Counted from the stretch's first letter, positions 8,287 to 19,000 are shown. The stretch is DNA of 64,000 nt from Stappia indica (GCF_001696535.1 NZ_MBQE01000001.1:1646054-1710053), one strand, 5' to 3'. Made by a program: numbers and translations. Notes: generated by a model not told the origin, from the sequence alone.

Positions 8287-10458
8287 TCACATCTTGCCGG
8301 TGGAGAAGAACAGCGTCTCGCCGTTGCTGTCGTCGACGCCGTCATTGTCGGTGACCGCATAGCCGGTGCCCGAGGCATCGACCGTGAAGCCCTCGATCTT
8401 GTCGACGACGTAACCGCCTGTCGCCTTCAGGTCCGGGATGAAGTCGCGCACCTCTTCCTTGGCAACCAGCGGCAGCTCGCCGCCGAGCGGCGCCGGCACC
8501 AGCGCCGAGACCGGCACCTTGTAGAGCTTCTTCAGCCGGGCATTGTCGCCGATCTGGTTGTCCCGCTCGATGAGGTAGACGTGCTCGCCATGGAGCGCGA
8601 TCTCCGACAGGCCGACCCAGCCCGTCTCCGCCCGCTCCAGCGGATAGCGCACCGCGCCCCATTCCTTCGTGGCGGTGTTGTAGGAAACCAGCTTCACCGT
8701 GTCCTTCGGATCGTCCTTCCACGGACGCTGGATCGCGATCCACAGCGTGTCGCCGATCAGCGTCACGCCTTCGGCGCCGAAGCGGGTCTCCCCCGCCAGC
8801 AGCTCCGGCGGAAAGGCGACCTGCGCCTTGATCTCGCCCTTGCCGTCGACGCGGTAGAGCGCATGCGGCACCAGCTTGTCGGAGCGCCCTTCCGAGGCGA
8901 GCCAGAACCCGCCCTTGCCGTCGGCGACGATGCCTTCCAGATCGAGCAGCTGCGCCGGCTGGCCGGCCCGCGTCACGCGGATCGCATCGGTGATGCGGGC
9001 GGGATGGGCGCTGGCATCGATGCGGAAAATCGTCGGCTGCATCGCGTAGGCGCTGTCGTTCACCGCATAGAGAATGCCGGGCTCGCTCGGGTCCGCGGCA
9101 AGGCCCGAAAGCGCGCCGAAGCCGATCGGCCGGCCCGCGTTATCCATCCGCGACACGATCATCGGATAGGCGGCAACCCCTTCCGCCCGCTCGTACAGCG
9201 TCACATGCGAGCGCAGGCCCGTCTCCTCGACGAGGTCCGCCTCGTTGGAGACGGCGAAGAGGTTGCGCCCGGGAATGGCGACCGCCCCTTCCGGCGCAAC
9301 GCCCGTCGGCAGCAGCTGGACGAACTCCGGCGCTGCGCCCGTATCGCGATAGACGCCGATGGCCGAGCCGCGCTCGGACAGCACGAAGATCAGCGTGTCG
9401 TCGCCGAAGCGCCCGACTTCCAGCCCCTCGGGCTCGACGCCCTTGTTGCCCGAGCGCTTCTCCGGATAGTGGCCGGCCATCGCGACCCGGTACTCGAAGT
9501 CGAGACCGCTCTCGTGCAGCACCTCGCCGGACCTGGACAGAATCGTGAAGCCGCGCGAGCCGCCCTCGTAGTCGCCCTCGTTGGCGATCACCAGCCGCTC
9601 GCCGCCCAGCCACTGCACCGCATCGGGCTCGCGGGCAACGCCGGTCAGCGTGCCGTCGAAGGTCAGCGCGCCCTCTTCCTCGACATCGACATTCTCCAGA
9701 TCGACGGTCCCGGCCGGGAAATGCGAGAGGATCTCGCCGCTGGCGCCATCGACGATGGCGATGTGGTTGTTTTCCTGCAGCGTCACCACGACCTCATTGG
9801 CCGCGTTGATGTCGACGAACTCCGGCTCCGGGTCTTCCGGGGCAACGGCCGCAAGACCCGTCAGGTCGACCTTGCGGGCATTGGCGCAGTCGGGCAGCCC
9901 GTCCTTCACCGGCAGCAGCACCAGAAAGCCCGCCGGCATCTGCGGCAGCGCGCCGTCGTTCAGGTCCTCGTCGCGCTCGTTCTCGATGGCGACGGCAACG
10001 AGGTCGCCGGACGGCGACAGGGCAACGGAGTCGGGCTGGCCGCCCAGATCGCAGGACGCGCCGACGTCGCGCGTCGCAATGTCGATGACAACCAGTCGGC
10101 CGGACGGCGCCGTATAGCTCTCCGAGGTGTTGACGCCGGCGAACACCTTGCCGCCCAGCACCGCTACCGAGGTCGGCTCGCCGTCGAGGCCGACGAACCC
10201 GGCCGGCTTCGGCGCCGTCGCATCCGCGATGTCGATGAAGCCGACGCCGCCTAGCGGACTGTCGGAATAGACCAGTATCATCCCGTCGGCGGTCGCGGCG
10301 ATGATCTCGGCCGAGGTTTCGGTCTTGCCGTCCGTGCCGGCCGGCAGGTTGGTGTTGACCGGGAAGGAGGCGATCCGGTTGAACACCGGATCGGCGGAGG
10401 CCGCGACGGTCGAGCCGAGAAGCGCGGCGGCAAGCGCGCCGAGCACCGAGAATTTCAT
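8287..10458 (-). CDS. Secreted esterase-like activity of phytase family protein
   Basis: A 723-aa exported protein. A signal peptide (MKFSVLGALAAALLGSTVAASA) is followed by beta-propeller-like repeats such as GFIDIADATAPKPAGFV and LVVIDIATRDVG. This N-terminal part resembles the choice-of-anchor-I/LVIVD-type propeller seen in some alkaline phosphatase-like proteins. The C-terminal 350 residues match the 'esterase-like activity of phytase' domain (PF13449): GFGALSGLAADPSEPGILYAVND, DLEGIVADGKGGFWLASEG and GWVGLSEIALHGEHVYLIERD. The start is ATG 10458 with GGGGG upstream. The substrate is unknown; a periplasmic or secreted phosphoesterase role is inferred from the family name only. Confidence 0.85.
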   Translation of the reverse strand: MKFSVLGALAAALLGSTVAASADPVFNRIASFPVNTNLPAGTDGKTETSAEIIAATADGMILVYSDSPLGGVGFIDIADATAPKPAGFVGLDGEPTSVAVLGGKVFAGVNTSESYTAPSGRLVVIDIATRDVGASCDLGGQPDSVALSPSGDLVAVAIENERDEDLNDGALPQMPAGFLVLLPVKDGLPDCANARKVDLTGLAAVAPEDPEPEFVDINAANEVVVTLQENNHIAIVDGASGEILSHFPAGTVDLENVDVEEEGALTFDGTLTGVAREPDAVQWLGGERLVIANEGDYEGGSRGFTILSRSGEVLHESGLDFEYRVAMAGHYPEKRSGNKGVEPEGLEVGRFGDDTLIFVLSERGSAIGVYRDTGAAPEFVQLLPTGVAPEGAVAIPGRNLFAVSNEADLVEETGLRSHVTLYERAEGVAAYPMIVSRMDNAGRPIGFGALSGLAADPSEPGILYAVNDSAYAMQPTIFRIDASAHPARITDAIRVTRAGQPAQLLDLEGIVADGKGGFWLASEGRSDKLVPHALYRVDGKGEIKAQVAFPPELLAGETRFGAEGVTLIGDTLWIAIQRPWKDDPKDTVKLVSYNTATKEWGAVRYPLERAETGWVGLSEIALHGEHVYLIERDNQIGDNARLKKLYKVPVSALVPAPLGGELPLVAKEEVRDFIPDLKATGGYVVDKIEGFTVDASGTGYAVTDNDGVDDSNGETLFFSTGKM

Positions 10459-10563
10459 GGATGTTTCCCCCGAGAATGGCAGGCGGCGCTTACGCCGGTC
10501 CGGCAGTGTTACGGGGTGGACATGACATCTGCTTGACAGCAGGACTGAGCTTGAAAAACCCTT

Positions 10564-11385
10564 TTATGCCAGCGGCTTGTGGTAGCGACGGGCAAGGTAC
10601 ACGACGGCTCCGGACTTCAAGGTGCCATAGAGGATCGAGCCCTTGGCGCCGGAAAACTCCTTCAGGAACCGCCGCATCATGGCGGTCTTCTGGATGCGGC
10701 TCATCTTGCGCTCGTCGACCGCGTCGAGCGCGCTGACCACGCCCGGCGACAGGTTGGTTTCGCTCTCCAGCACCAGGCCCGATGCGCCGAGATCCCGGTC
10801 CAGCCCCTCGACCATGGTCGCCGCACGCATATCGGCCCAGGTGAAGCAGCCGCCCGGCGCCAGCACCCGCGCCACTTCGCGGGCGAAGGCCGGCACATTA
10901 GCGTAGCAATGGGAGGACTCGATGTTGACGACGATGTCGAAACTCGCATCCGCAAAGGGCAGCGCCTCCGCATCGCCAACCTCGAAGGTAAGGTTCGGCG
11001 TGTCGGCGTTGAGCTGCCGCGCCCGCCGCACCGTCTCGGGCGAATAGTCGAGGCCGGTCACCGCGGCCGGTGCCATGTAGCGGGCGATGTAGCGCGCTCC
11101 GCCGCCCCGGCCCGAGCCCACTTCCAGAACGCGCGCGCCCTCGACCGGCAGCCCGGCCATCGCCTGATGGTAGAGCCCGATGAAGGCGCGCTCCGGCTCG
11201 TCCTCCGCCGTCAGGGCAAAGGCGTCGCCCGCCGGCATGTAGCCGTAGTTCATGAAGCGCCAGTCGCTGTCGCGCCAGGTCCTGGAGAGGAGATTGTAGA
11301 GCCGCTTCCACGCCCATTTGCGGCTCTTCGGGAAGGCGCCGCGCTCGACCGCACGCAGGATGTAGACGAAGGCGCGGCTGGTCAT
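10564..11385 (-). CDS. Class I SAM-dependent methyltransferase
   Basis: A 273-aa protein with the Methyltransf_11/25 fold. Motif I is VLEVGSGRGGGARYIARY, then TGLDYSPETVRRARQ, the acidic motif EVGDAEALPFADASFDIVV and the post-motif RVLAPGGCFTWADMR. The overall architecture, with the N-terminal SDWRFMNYGYMP segment, resembles the phthiotriol/sterol-type methyltransferase group (lipid or polyketide substrates). The ATG overlaps the TGA of the upstream gene by 4 nt (11382-11385), so it is co-translated with the metal-dependent hydrolase. The substrate cannot be read from sequence. Confidence 0.85.
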   Translation of the reverse strand: MTSRAFVYILRAVERGAFPKSRKWAWKRLYNLLSRTWRDSDWRFMNYGYMPAGDAFALTAEDEPERAFIGLYHQAMAGLPVEGARVLEVGSGRGGGARYIARYMAPAAVTGLDYSPETVRRARQLNADTPNLTFEVGDAEALPFADASFDIVVNIESSHCYANVPAFAREVARVLAPGGCFTWADMRAATMVEGLDRDLGASGLVLESETNLSPGVVSALDAVDERKMSRIQKTAMMRRFLKEFSGAKGSILYGTLKSGAVVYLARRYHKPLA

Positions 11386-12272
11386 CGGGCGGGGGTCTCC
11401 TGCGCCGCGCCGTCGGCGGCATACTCGTTGGCAAGCCAGGCCCGCCCCTTGCGGATGAGGTCGCTGTCGTCAACCTTTCGCGGATCATAGCCCGGCATGT
11501 AATAGCACAGGAAGGACCAGAGGCTGACCCGCGTATAGCCGGGCGAGACCATCTGCAGCCAGGCGAAGCGCGACCAGAACCGGAAGCCGGTGCGGATGCC
11601 GTCGGCCTGCGCGTGCAGGCGCACGTTGCGCAGGAAGATCCGCACGAAATGGACCGCCGTGAGGTTCATCGCCGAAACGCGAAGCCCGTAGCGCTTCCAG
11701 GCCGGCATGCCGGCCGCTGCCCGCTTGTAGACGTCGAGCGCGACCGCCTTGTGTTCCAGTTCCTCCAGCGCGTGCCACATCCACAGGCGCCGATAGGCCG
11801 GGTGCGCGTTGGAGAGGATTTTCTGGTGGCGCAGCGTCATGGTCGAGAAGTTTGCCGTCAGATGCTCGACCGCACAGGTCACCGCCAGCCGCAACAGGGG
11901 CACGTTGACGCTGCCGAGCACCGACTTCACCGGCCGCTCCATCGCCTCCACGTCGTAGCCGAGCCTCGCCAGCGTGCGGTTGTAGTCTTCGTGCTCGCGC
12001 GTGTGGAACGCCTCCTGCACCGCGTAGCCGTTGATTTCCTTGATCAGTTCCGGGTCGCCGAGCTTGGACGTATAGTGCTTCAGCGAGCGGATGAAGAACC
12101 GTTCGCCTTCGGGCAGGAAGATCGAGAAGGCGTCGAACATCGCGGTGCGCATCGGATCGCCGTCGAACCAGTGGCGCTCCGGATTGCCGGAGATGTTGAA
12201 GCGGATGTCGCGCGGCACGATCTCGTCGTCGTCATGCTCGCCTGCCCAACCGGGCATGGTTGCGCTCGTCAT
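11382..12272 (-). CDS. Predicted metal-dependent hydrolase (PF10118/COG3687)
   Basis: This 296-aa protein matches the COG3687 'predicted metal-dependent hydrolase' family, which is ferritin-like and carries a di-metal site. The expected ligand-bearing segments are present: PEGERFFIRSLKHYTSKLGD near residue 55, EAFHTREHEDYNRTL near residue 90, and the EELEHKAVALDVYKRAA helix near residue 170, which matches a family core motif. The start is ATG 12272. The downstream methyltransferase overlaps by 4 nt, and the pair shares a divergent promoter region with the PhoX-family gene at 12433. The reaction is not known for this family. Confidence 0.85.
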   Translation of the reverse strand: MTSATMPGWAGEHDDDEIVPRDIRFNISGNPERHWFDGDPMRTAMFDAFSIFLPEGERFFIRSLKHYTSKLGDPELIKEINGYAVQEAFHTREHEDYNRTLARLGYDVEAMERPVKSVLGSVNVPLLRLAVTCAVEHLTANFSTMTLRHQKILSNAHPAYRRLWMWHALEELEHKAVALDVYKRAAAGMPAWKRYGLRVSAMNLTAVHFVRIFLRNVRLHAQADGIRTGFRFWSRFAWLQMVSPGYTRVSLWSFLCYYMPGYDPRKVDDSDLIRKGRAWLANEYAADGAAQETPAR

Positions 12273-12432
12273 TAATACGGACCTTCTGGAATGTTGGACG
12301 CAACGTAAAATGAGCGAGCTGCCCTTGCAAGACGTCCCGAGCCTCCGTCACACATATGAGTCACACCGGCGCTAGGGTCCAGCCAGAGGCCGCCGATGCG
12401 GCCCGCTTCCGGCCAGCGACAGGAGAGCCAGC

Positions 12433-14340
12433 ATGGATCGCGACACCCAGCCCGACATCGATTTCGAGGACTTTTCCTTCGACGCATTCGACGAAGCCCG
12501 CCGCCCCGGCCCGCAGGCGACCGGCTTCGACCAGGTGGTCGAGCGCGCGCTGAGCCGCCGTGGTTTCCTGGGCGTTCTGGCCTATGGCTCGGGCGCTGCC
12601 GCCATGGGCCTCGGGACCGGCGTGACCGGCCTGCTGTCGTCCGTCTCGGCCGAAGCCGCGACCTCGCGCTTCGCCTTCACGGCCGTGCCGATCGCCACCG
12701 ACGCCACGGTCCACGTGCCCGAGGGCTACACCTGGCAGGTGCTGGCACGCTGGGGCGACCCGCTGTTTTCCGATGCCGGCGAGTTCGACCACGAGACCGG
12801 CGGCGATGTCGCCAGCTCCGCCCGGACCTTCGGCGAGAACACCGACGGCATGGAGCTGTTCGTCGTCGGCGGCCGCCAGGTGATCGCGGTCAACCACGAA
12901 TACGTCAACCCGAAGCTGAACCTGCCGAAGAACGACAAGGGTACCCCGGCAAGCGCTGACGACGTGCGCAAGCTGCAGAACCTGCAGGGCGTCACGGTGA
13001 TGGAAGTCGCGGAAGGCGAGGACGGCTGGCACATCGTCGTCGACAGCCCGCTCAACCGGCGCATCGACCACAACACGCAGATGCGCCTTTCCGGTCCGGC
13101 CGCCGGCCACGACCTCCTGAAGACCGAGGCCGATCCGACCGGCACCGCCTCGCTCGGCACCTTCAACAATTGCGGCGCGGGCCGCACCCCGTGGGGCACC
13201 TACCTGACCTGCGAGGAAAACTTCAACGGCTATTTCGGCTCGACGGACGAGGCCTTCGCCCTGCCCGAGCACTACAAGCGCTACGGCATCGGCGCCAAAA
13301 GCGTCTATTCCTACGAGAAGTTCGACGCCCGCTTCGATGTCTCGAAGAACCCGAACGAGCCGCACCGCGCCGGCTACATCGTCGAGATCGACCCGTCCGA
13401 CCCGGCTTCCGTTCCGGTCAAGCGCACCGCCCTCGGCCGCTTCAAGCACGAGAACGCGGCGCTGACGCTGGCCCGCGACGGTCGCGTCGTCGTCTACATG
13501 GGCGACGACGAGCGCGGCGAGTTTCTCTACCGCTTCGTCTCGAGCGGCCTCTACACGCCGGGCGCCGACACCTCGGGCCTGCTGGACGAGGGCACGCTCT
13601 CCGTCGCCCGCTTTGCCGACGACGGCAAGGGCGAGTGGGTCGCGCTGACGCCGGAGGCGACCAGCATGTCGGCGGCCGAGATCGCCGTCTTCACGCGCGT
13701 CGCCGCCTCGAAGGTCGGCGCCACCACGATGGACCGGCCGGAATGGGTCGCGGTCAACCCGGTCGCGGTCGAGGCTTACTGCGCCCTGACCAACAACACG
13801 CGCCGGGGCGTCAAGCCGAATGCCGGCGGCGACGAGACGCCGGTCGGCGGGCCGAACCCGCGCGCCGAGAACCAGTACGGCCAGATCGTGCGCTGGTATC
13901 CGGACGGCGATGACCACGCCGCCGACAGCTTCGCCTGGGACCTCTTCGTCATGGCCGGCAACCCGGCCGTGCACAAGGATGCCTATGGCGGCTCGGACAA
14001 CGTCAACGAGGGCAACATGTTCAACTCGCCCGACGGGATGATGTTCGACACGACCGGCCTCCTGTGGATCCAGACCGACGGCGAGGACAGCAACGAGGGC
14101 GACTTCGCCGGACAGGGCAACAACCAGATGCTGGCGGGCGACCCGGCGACCGGACGCATCGAGCGCTTCCTGACCGCGCCCGTCGGCTCGGAGGTGACCG
14201 GCCTGACCTGGTCGGCCGACCGCCGCACCATGTTCGTCGGCATCCAGCATCCGAAGGCGCCCTTCCCGGACGGCGACGGCAAGCTCGCCCGCTCCAGCGT
14301 GATCGCGATCAAGCGGGCGGACAACGCGCCGGTCGGCTGA
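12433..14340 (+). CDS. PhoX-family phosphatase (DUF839), Tat-exported
   Basis: A 635-aa member of the PhoX/DUF839 family: calcium/iron-dependent, propeller-shaped phosphatases active outside the cytoplasm. A twin-arginine signal is present (SRRGFLG, Arg42-Arg43) followed by a hydrophobic stretch. Family hallmarks are NHEYVNP, FNNCGAGRTPWGTYLTCEEN and KHENAALT, plus TGLLWIQTDGEDSNEGDFAGQGNNQML near the C-terminus. The Glu/Asn/Cys-rich TCEEN motif is the metal-site region in PhoX. AGGAGA lies 6 nt before the ATG. A hairpin terminator follows at 14400. Whether it hydrolyses phosphate esters is inferred; several DUF839 proteins are untested. Confidence 0.88.
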   Translation: MDRDTQPDIDFEDFSFDAFDEARRPGPQATGFDQVVERALSRRGFLGVLAYGSGAAAMGLGTGVTGLLSSVSAEAATSRFAFTAVPIATDATVHVPEGYTWQVLARWGDPLFSDAGEFDHETGGDVASSARTFGENTDGMELFVVGGRQVIAVNHEYVNPKLNLPKNDKGTPASADDVRKLQNLQGVTVMEVAEGEDGWHIVVDSPLNRRIDHNTQMRLSGPAAGHDLLKTEADPTGTASLGTFNNCGAGRTPWGTYLTCEENFNGYFGSTDEAFALPEHYKRYGIGAKSVYSYEKFDARFDVSKNPNEPHRAGYIVEIDPSDPASVPVKRTALGRFKHENAALTLARDGRVVVYMGDDERGEFLYRFVSSGLYTPGADTSGLLDEGTLSVARFADDGKGEWVALTPEATSMSAAEIAVFTRVAASKVGATTMDRPEWVAVNPVAVEAYCALTNNTRRGVKPNAGGDETPVGGPNPRAENQYGQIVRWYPDGDDHAADSFAWDLFVMAGNPAVHKDAYGGSDNVNEGNMFNSPDGMMFDTTGLLWIQTDGEDSNEGDFAGQGNNQMLAGDPATGRIERFLTAPVGSEVTGLTWSADRRTMFVGIQHPKAPFPDGDGKLARSSVIAIKRADNAPVG

Positions 14341-14399
14341 GGCGGCCCCGGACCGCACTTATCCCCGCCCTGTCCCCGTTTGCGGGCGGGCGAAACGAC

Positions 14400-14433
14400 C
14401 CGGCGCGCGGCGAAAGCGGCGCGCCGGATTTTT
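14400..14433 (+). terminator. Rho-independent terminator after the PhoX-family gene
   Basis: Arms CCGGCGCGC (14400-14408) and GCGCGCCGG (14419-14427) with a GCGAAAGC-containing loop, followed by ATTTTTG. It lies 60 nt after the stop codon. Confidence 0.8.
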
Positions 14434-14500
14434 GAGACGATTGAGAGAGTTTGGGAGGCCGATTCTCGAAATTTCGCAAAATTTTGCAAAATCGTCTCAA
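14432..14500. repeat. Perfect 11-bp inverted repeat in an AT-rich spacer
   Basis: TTGAGACGATT (14432-14442) is exactly inverted as AATCGTCTCAA (14490-14500), separated by 47 nt. The spacer contains a short tandem-like pair (TTCGCAAAA, TTTGCAAAA). It lies between the PhoX terminator and the GNAT gene, where a promoter is expected. It could be a pair of operator sites or a long RNA hairpin. Confidence 0.6.
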
Positions 14501-14609
14501 GGCGGTTCGAACGGCAATTTCGAGCCGGCGCTTGCGCCAACCTGCACTTGACTGACAGGATCGCGATCGCGAACCGGCCCGCCCCGAAGGGCCGATCAGG
14601 GAGACAGCG

Positions 14610-14909
14610 ATGACCGACGCGATCACCATCGAACTCGAGCAATCCGGCAGCAAGGGACGCTACGTCGCCCGTGTCGAGGGCCGCGAAGGCGAGGCCGAAC
14701 TGACCTTCTCGATCGCCAGCGAGACGCTGGTCATCGCCGACCATACCGGCGTCCCGGAGAGCATGCGCGGCACCGGCATCGGCCTTGCCATGGTCGAGCG
14801 GCTGGTCGCCGACGCGCGCGAGAAAGGCTTCCGGATCATGCCGCTCTGCCCCTTCGTCAACGCCCAGCGCAAGAAGCATCCGGAGTGGGCGGACGCCTTC
14901 AACGTCTGA
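14610..14909 (+). CDS. Small GNAT-like N-acetyltransferase (YjdJ/PF14542 type)
   Basis: A 99-aa single-domain protein of the short GNAT family (Gcn5-related, PF14542, like E. coli YjdJ). The acetyl-CoA loop is [19 protein letters not shown] at residues 50-68, followed by the diagnostic [21 protein letters not shown]. The length is typical, since this family lacks part of the full GNAT fold. GGGAGA lies 6 nt before ATG 14610. The substrate is unknown. Confidence 0.88.
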   Translation: MTDAITIELEQSGSKGRYVARVEGREGEAELTFSIASETLVIADHTGVPESMRGTGIGLAMVERLVADAREKGFRIMPLCPFVNAQRKKHPEWADAFNV

Positions 14910-15070
14910 CGCAGCGGCGGTCTCGCCAGGTCCTCCTTGCCGACCAATCCGTCGAAAACACCGATGGAAATGGTCTTTTTTCCGTCGCACTCCATGTCAT
15001 AGTCTGCAGTCTCACCACATCATGGGAGTCGGCGGCGCTGGACGGAGCCTCGCGCGACGGAGGAGAACCG

Positions 15071-15991
15071 ATGGACGACTTGTCTGGGATCGACGGCGCG
15101 CCAGCCCCGCGGAAGACCGCGAAGGACTTTCCGCAGGAGCTGCTGGAGCTCTACGATTTCTACGCGCACGGCCGGATCGACCGCCGCGAATTTCTCGACC
15201 GGGCGGCCAAGTTCGCCGTCGGCGGCGTCACCGCGCTGGCGCTGCTGCGCCAGCTCTCGCCCGACTACGCGCTCGCCCGGCAGGTCGCCCCGGACGATCC
15301 CGCCATCGAGACCTCGCGGATCACCTACGATTCTCCGAACGGGCACGGCACGGTCAACGCCTATCTGGTGCGCCCGGCAGGCAGCACCGGCAAGCTGCCG
15401 GCGGTGCTGGTGATTCACGAGAACCGCGGCCTCAACCCCTATATCGAGGACGTCGCCCGGCGCATGGCCAAGGCCGGCTTCATGGCGCTGGCGCCCGACG
15501 GGCTGACCTCGGTCGGCGGCTATCCAGGAGACGACGACCGCGGCCGCGAACTGCAGCGTACGGTCGATGCGACCAGGCTGCTCAACGACTTCTTTGCCGG
15601 TTTCGAGCATCTGGTCGCCCGCGACGACAGCACCGGCAAGGTCGGCGCCGTCGGCTTCTGCTATGGCGGCGGCGTGGTCAACGCGCTGGCGGTCGCCTAT
15701 CCGGAGCTGGGCGCGGGCGTGCCCTTCTACGGCCGCCAGGCACCGCTTGACGGCGTGTCGTCGATCGAGGCACCGCTGCAGCTGCACTATGCCGGGCTCG
15801 ACGAGCGCATCAACACTGGCTGGCCCGCTTACGAGGCGGCCCTGCAGCAGCACGGCAAGAGCTATGAGGTGCATTTCTATCCGGGCGCCAACCACGGCTT
15901 CCACAACGACACGACGCCCCGCTACGACGAGACGGCGGCGAAGCTGGCGGAAGAGCGGACCATCGCCTTCTTCCGCAAGCATCTGGCCTGA
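15071..15991 (+). CDS. Dienelactone hydrolase family protein (YghX-like, Tat-type leader)
   Basis: A 306-aa alpha/beta hydrolase of the dienelactone hydrolase family. The nucleophile is Cys in [10 protein letters not shown], and the remaining triad is supplied by Asp in YAGLDERIN and His in GANHGFHND. The leader [24 protein letters not shown] resembles the degenerate twin-arginine leader of E. coli YghX-type members. I chose ATG 15071, preceded by GGAGGAGAACCG. An open frame extends upstream to 14885, but it runs through the previous gene and looks non-coding. The substrate is not predictable; true dienelactone activity is unlikely to be the native role. Confidence 0.9.
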   Translation: MDDLSGIDGAPAPRKTAKDFPQELLELYDFYAHGRIDRREFLDRAAKFAVGGVTALALLRQLSPDYALARQVAPDDPAIETSRITYDSPNGHGTVNAYLVRPAGSTGKLPAVLVIHENRGLNPYIEDVARRMAKAGFMALAPDGLTSVGGYPGDDDRGRELQRTVDATRLLNDFFAGFEHLVARDDSTGKVGAVGFCYGGGVVNALAVAYPELGAGVPFYGRQAPLDGVSSIEAPLQLHYAGLDERINTGWPAYEAALQQHGKSYEVHFYPGANHGFHNDTTPRYDETAAKLAEERTIAFFRKHLA

Positions 15992-16001
15992 CACGCGAAA
16001 A

Positions 16002-16069
16002 CGGGCGGAGCCATGCCCCGCCCGCGTACCGGGAAGGGCCCGGGAGAAGGGCGCCGCCCCTCCTCCCGG
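16002..16069. terminator. Hairpins between convergent genes
   Basis: Two GC-rich hairpins in the 97-bp gap before the giant minus-strand gene: CGGGCGG/CCGCCCG (16002-16024) and CCGGGAGA/TCCTCCCGG (16040-16069). Neither has a U tract, so this is a modest-confidence bidirectional terminator region. Confidence 0.4.
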
Positions 16070-16088
16070 ACCACCGCCAAGCGTCGCC

Positions 16089-19000
16089 TCACTCGTCCTT
16101 GACCACTTCCGTGAGTTCCCAGACGGCGACGCCGGCAGAGCCGAGATTGCCGACGACGATCAGCGCCTCGCCGATGATCGCCGGCACGTAGTAAAGCGCC
16201 TCCTGCACGTCGGGCACGAACAGGAAGCGGGTGGCCTGACCCGGAATGACATTGGTCAGCGCCCGCGACAGGCCGAGCTTGGCAAGCTTGTCCTTTTTGG
16301 GACTTGCCGCGTAATTCCATGAAATCATTCCGATATTGGCAAAGCCCCATAGCGTGATCGTCAGCTCGCCGGTATAGGTGCGCGCCTTGCCGCTGAGTGT
16401 TGCGAGGATCAGGAGCCCGCGCGTCGGCCCGGCGATCACCTGGCAGATCCAGATGACGCCGGCAAAGCCGGGATCGCCGGCCGGGCAGCTCGGCGCCGGC
16501 GAACCGGGCCGGATCAGCCAGGGCATGGTCGCGAAGGTGGTGACGTAGCGCATCAGCACGGCGGCAAGGCCCGCGAGGTTCTTGCCCTTCGGCGTCCAGC
16601 TCTTCGAATAGGTCTTCAGCCCCTCCGGCACCTTGCTGCCCTGGTCGGGCATGGCACCGGTGGAACCGAGGAAGCCGGTAAGCCCGTCGGTGAAGATGCG
16701 GACCACCATCGCGGCGGCATAGATGCCGAGCGAGACGCCGGCCACCACCTTCTCCGACGTGCTGTCGAACAGAACCTGCTTTTGCGTCGTCATGCCGAAT
16801 TTCGACTTCACCCAGTCGACGGTGACGTAGTTCTTGTAGGCGTCGAGCGAGGCCTGGTCGGGGAACGGCGCCTTGCCGGTCGCCAGCTTGTAGATCAGCG
16901 TTGCCGGGATCGCGACCAGCCACGAGGCGATCTGGCTGACCCGGATCGACAGGGTCTTGCCGGTGAAGAACTTGTAGAGCTGCGACAGGACCGGGATTTC
17001 CCATTCCGAGAACAGCACGTCGCGGAACGACTCCACCACCTCCCGCACGAGATCCATCAGCGTCGCAATGACGCCCTTGGCCGCGTCGAGCGCAAACAGG
17101 GCGACGCTCTCCATCAGCTTGATGACACCGCTCATCAGGAGGTTGAGCGCGTTGTTGGGGTCATCGCCGATGGCGGTGAAGAAGGTCAGCGCCTCGTCGA
17201 AAGCCTCCTTGCCGTCGCCGAACTGGAAGTTGTTGGCAAGGTCCTCCATCATCGCCAGCAGCCCGTCGAGCGCGCTCGACAAGGCGGTCGACCGCATCAG
17301 GCTGGCCGCCCCGCCGCCGCCCTTCTCGTCCGCCTTGCCGCCATTCTGCTCATAGGCGTTGGAGAACAGATTGTGCTCCATTTCATAGGCTTGCTCGTCG
17401 GTCATCTCCTGCTGCGACGAGAACTGGTCGTAGGTCGGATTGTCGTCCTTGTTGAGCTCGTCGATCATCGTGTCGACGACCGACTGGAGCGACTCCTTCA
17501 AGGTGTCGATGCCCGACAGGATCATGTCCTTGACGTGGTCGACGCCCGCCGCCGTGAAGTCGAGCAGCACCCGGGTGTTGTGTTCCACCGCCTCGGCCAT
17601 GCGCTGGAAGTCGCCGAGGTTGAACAGGAAGGCGAGCCATTCGAACAGCTGGCGCAGCTTCACCTTCAACCAGTTCCAGACCCCTTGCACGAAGTCGAAG
17701 GCCTGCTGGACGAACTCGATGATCGCCTCGAACACCTTGCCGGCGATCTCGAACAGCACCCGGCCGATACCGTCGATGATCTCGACGACGATCTTGGTCA
17801 GCCCGTCGATGACGTAATTCGCCGCGTTCTTGATGCCGTTCCACACATCGCCCCAGTCGATGCCGAGGAACCCGGCGACCTCGGCGCGGTCGTCGTTGGC
17901 CGCCGAGGCCCGCATCGCTGCCAGCCGCTCGCCCTTCCAGTCGGCCACCTGCGCGAGCGTCATCGGCTGGTATTGCGGAAAGCCGGAGCTGAAGTCGATG
18001 GACCAGGCTGTACCGGACATGGCCCGGAGATCCAGCCGCGGATCGAAGCCCCGCGCCGCCTTGCGCCGGGAGACCGTGTGATAGACCACCCGCGCGGCCG
18101 GCGTCTCGCGCTGGCCGGCAATGTCCATTGACGCCTGGGTGATCTGCTGCAGGCTCTGCGCATACTCGTCGCTGGAGCGATACTGCGCCGGCAGCAGGTA
18201 GTTGCCGGAAGCATCCTTAGCGTTCTTGATGTCGGCAACCGAAAGACTGGCGAGCTTTTCCTGCAGCTGCAGGTTCGGCTCCACCACGATGGGCGTGCCG
18301 GCCAGCGTTCCCGGCGTCTCGATATAGACCGTCGCTGCTGCCAGCGCCGTCGCCTGCTGGTAGATCACCAGCTTGCCGCCCGGCCCGGTCTGCGCCGCAA
18401 CCCGGTTGAGCTGGCTGCACCGGTAGGAGCGGCCGTCGACGAACAGGGTCACAAGGAACGAGGCCTGGATCGAGACCGGCGCGAAGGACAGCGGCATGCC
18501 GTCTTCGTCCAGAACCACCACCTCCAGCGCATGGGTCTCCACCGGCACCATGTCGTTGTCCTGGCGCAGCAGGTCGATGCGCTGGTCGAACCACTGGCGC
18601 GAGGTCGGCGACTGCCAGAAGCGGGTGAGATCGCCCACCGCCGACACGGTATAGGCCTCCGCATAGCCGGCCCGGTCGCGCCCGACGGTGAAGATCGTCG
18701 CCTTGGATCCCGGATCTGCCGGGATCGCATTGCCGAGCGGAAACAGCGTCTGCCACACCGGCTCGGCGCTGCGCCCGCTGCCCGGCGCCTGCCCGGCGCG
18801 CCACAGCCGCCCGTCGGTGCCGATGCCGAAGACCTGCAGCAGGTCGTCGAAGGTGACGGAGGCGTAGATCTCGGTCAGCGGCACACTCTGCGCGGGATCA
18901 ACCTGGATCCAGTCGTCGAACTGCTTCACCGTGCCCGACTGGTACTTTTTCTCCTTTTTCAGCAAGAGCTTGCCGGTGCCCTGCTCGACCGCGAAGATCG

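Noticed and set aside
12347..12365. Possible Pho box (GTCACA repeated) upstream of the PhoX-family gene
   Set aside because: The repeats are 13 bp apart instead of 11 and the half-sites do not match CTGTCAT well.
16782..18131. 449-aa plus-strand frame inside the giant protein D gene
   Set aside because: Complement of a clearly coding minus-strand gene; Arg/His-rich and no ribosome site.
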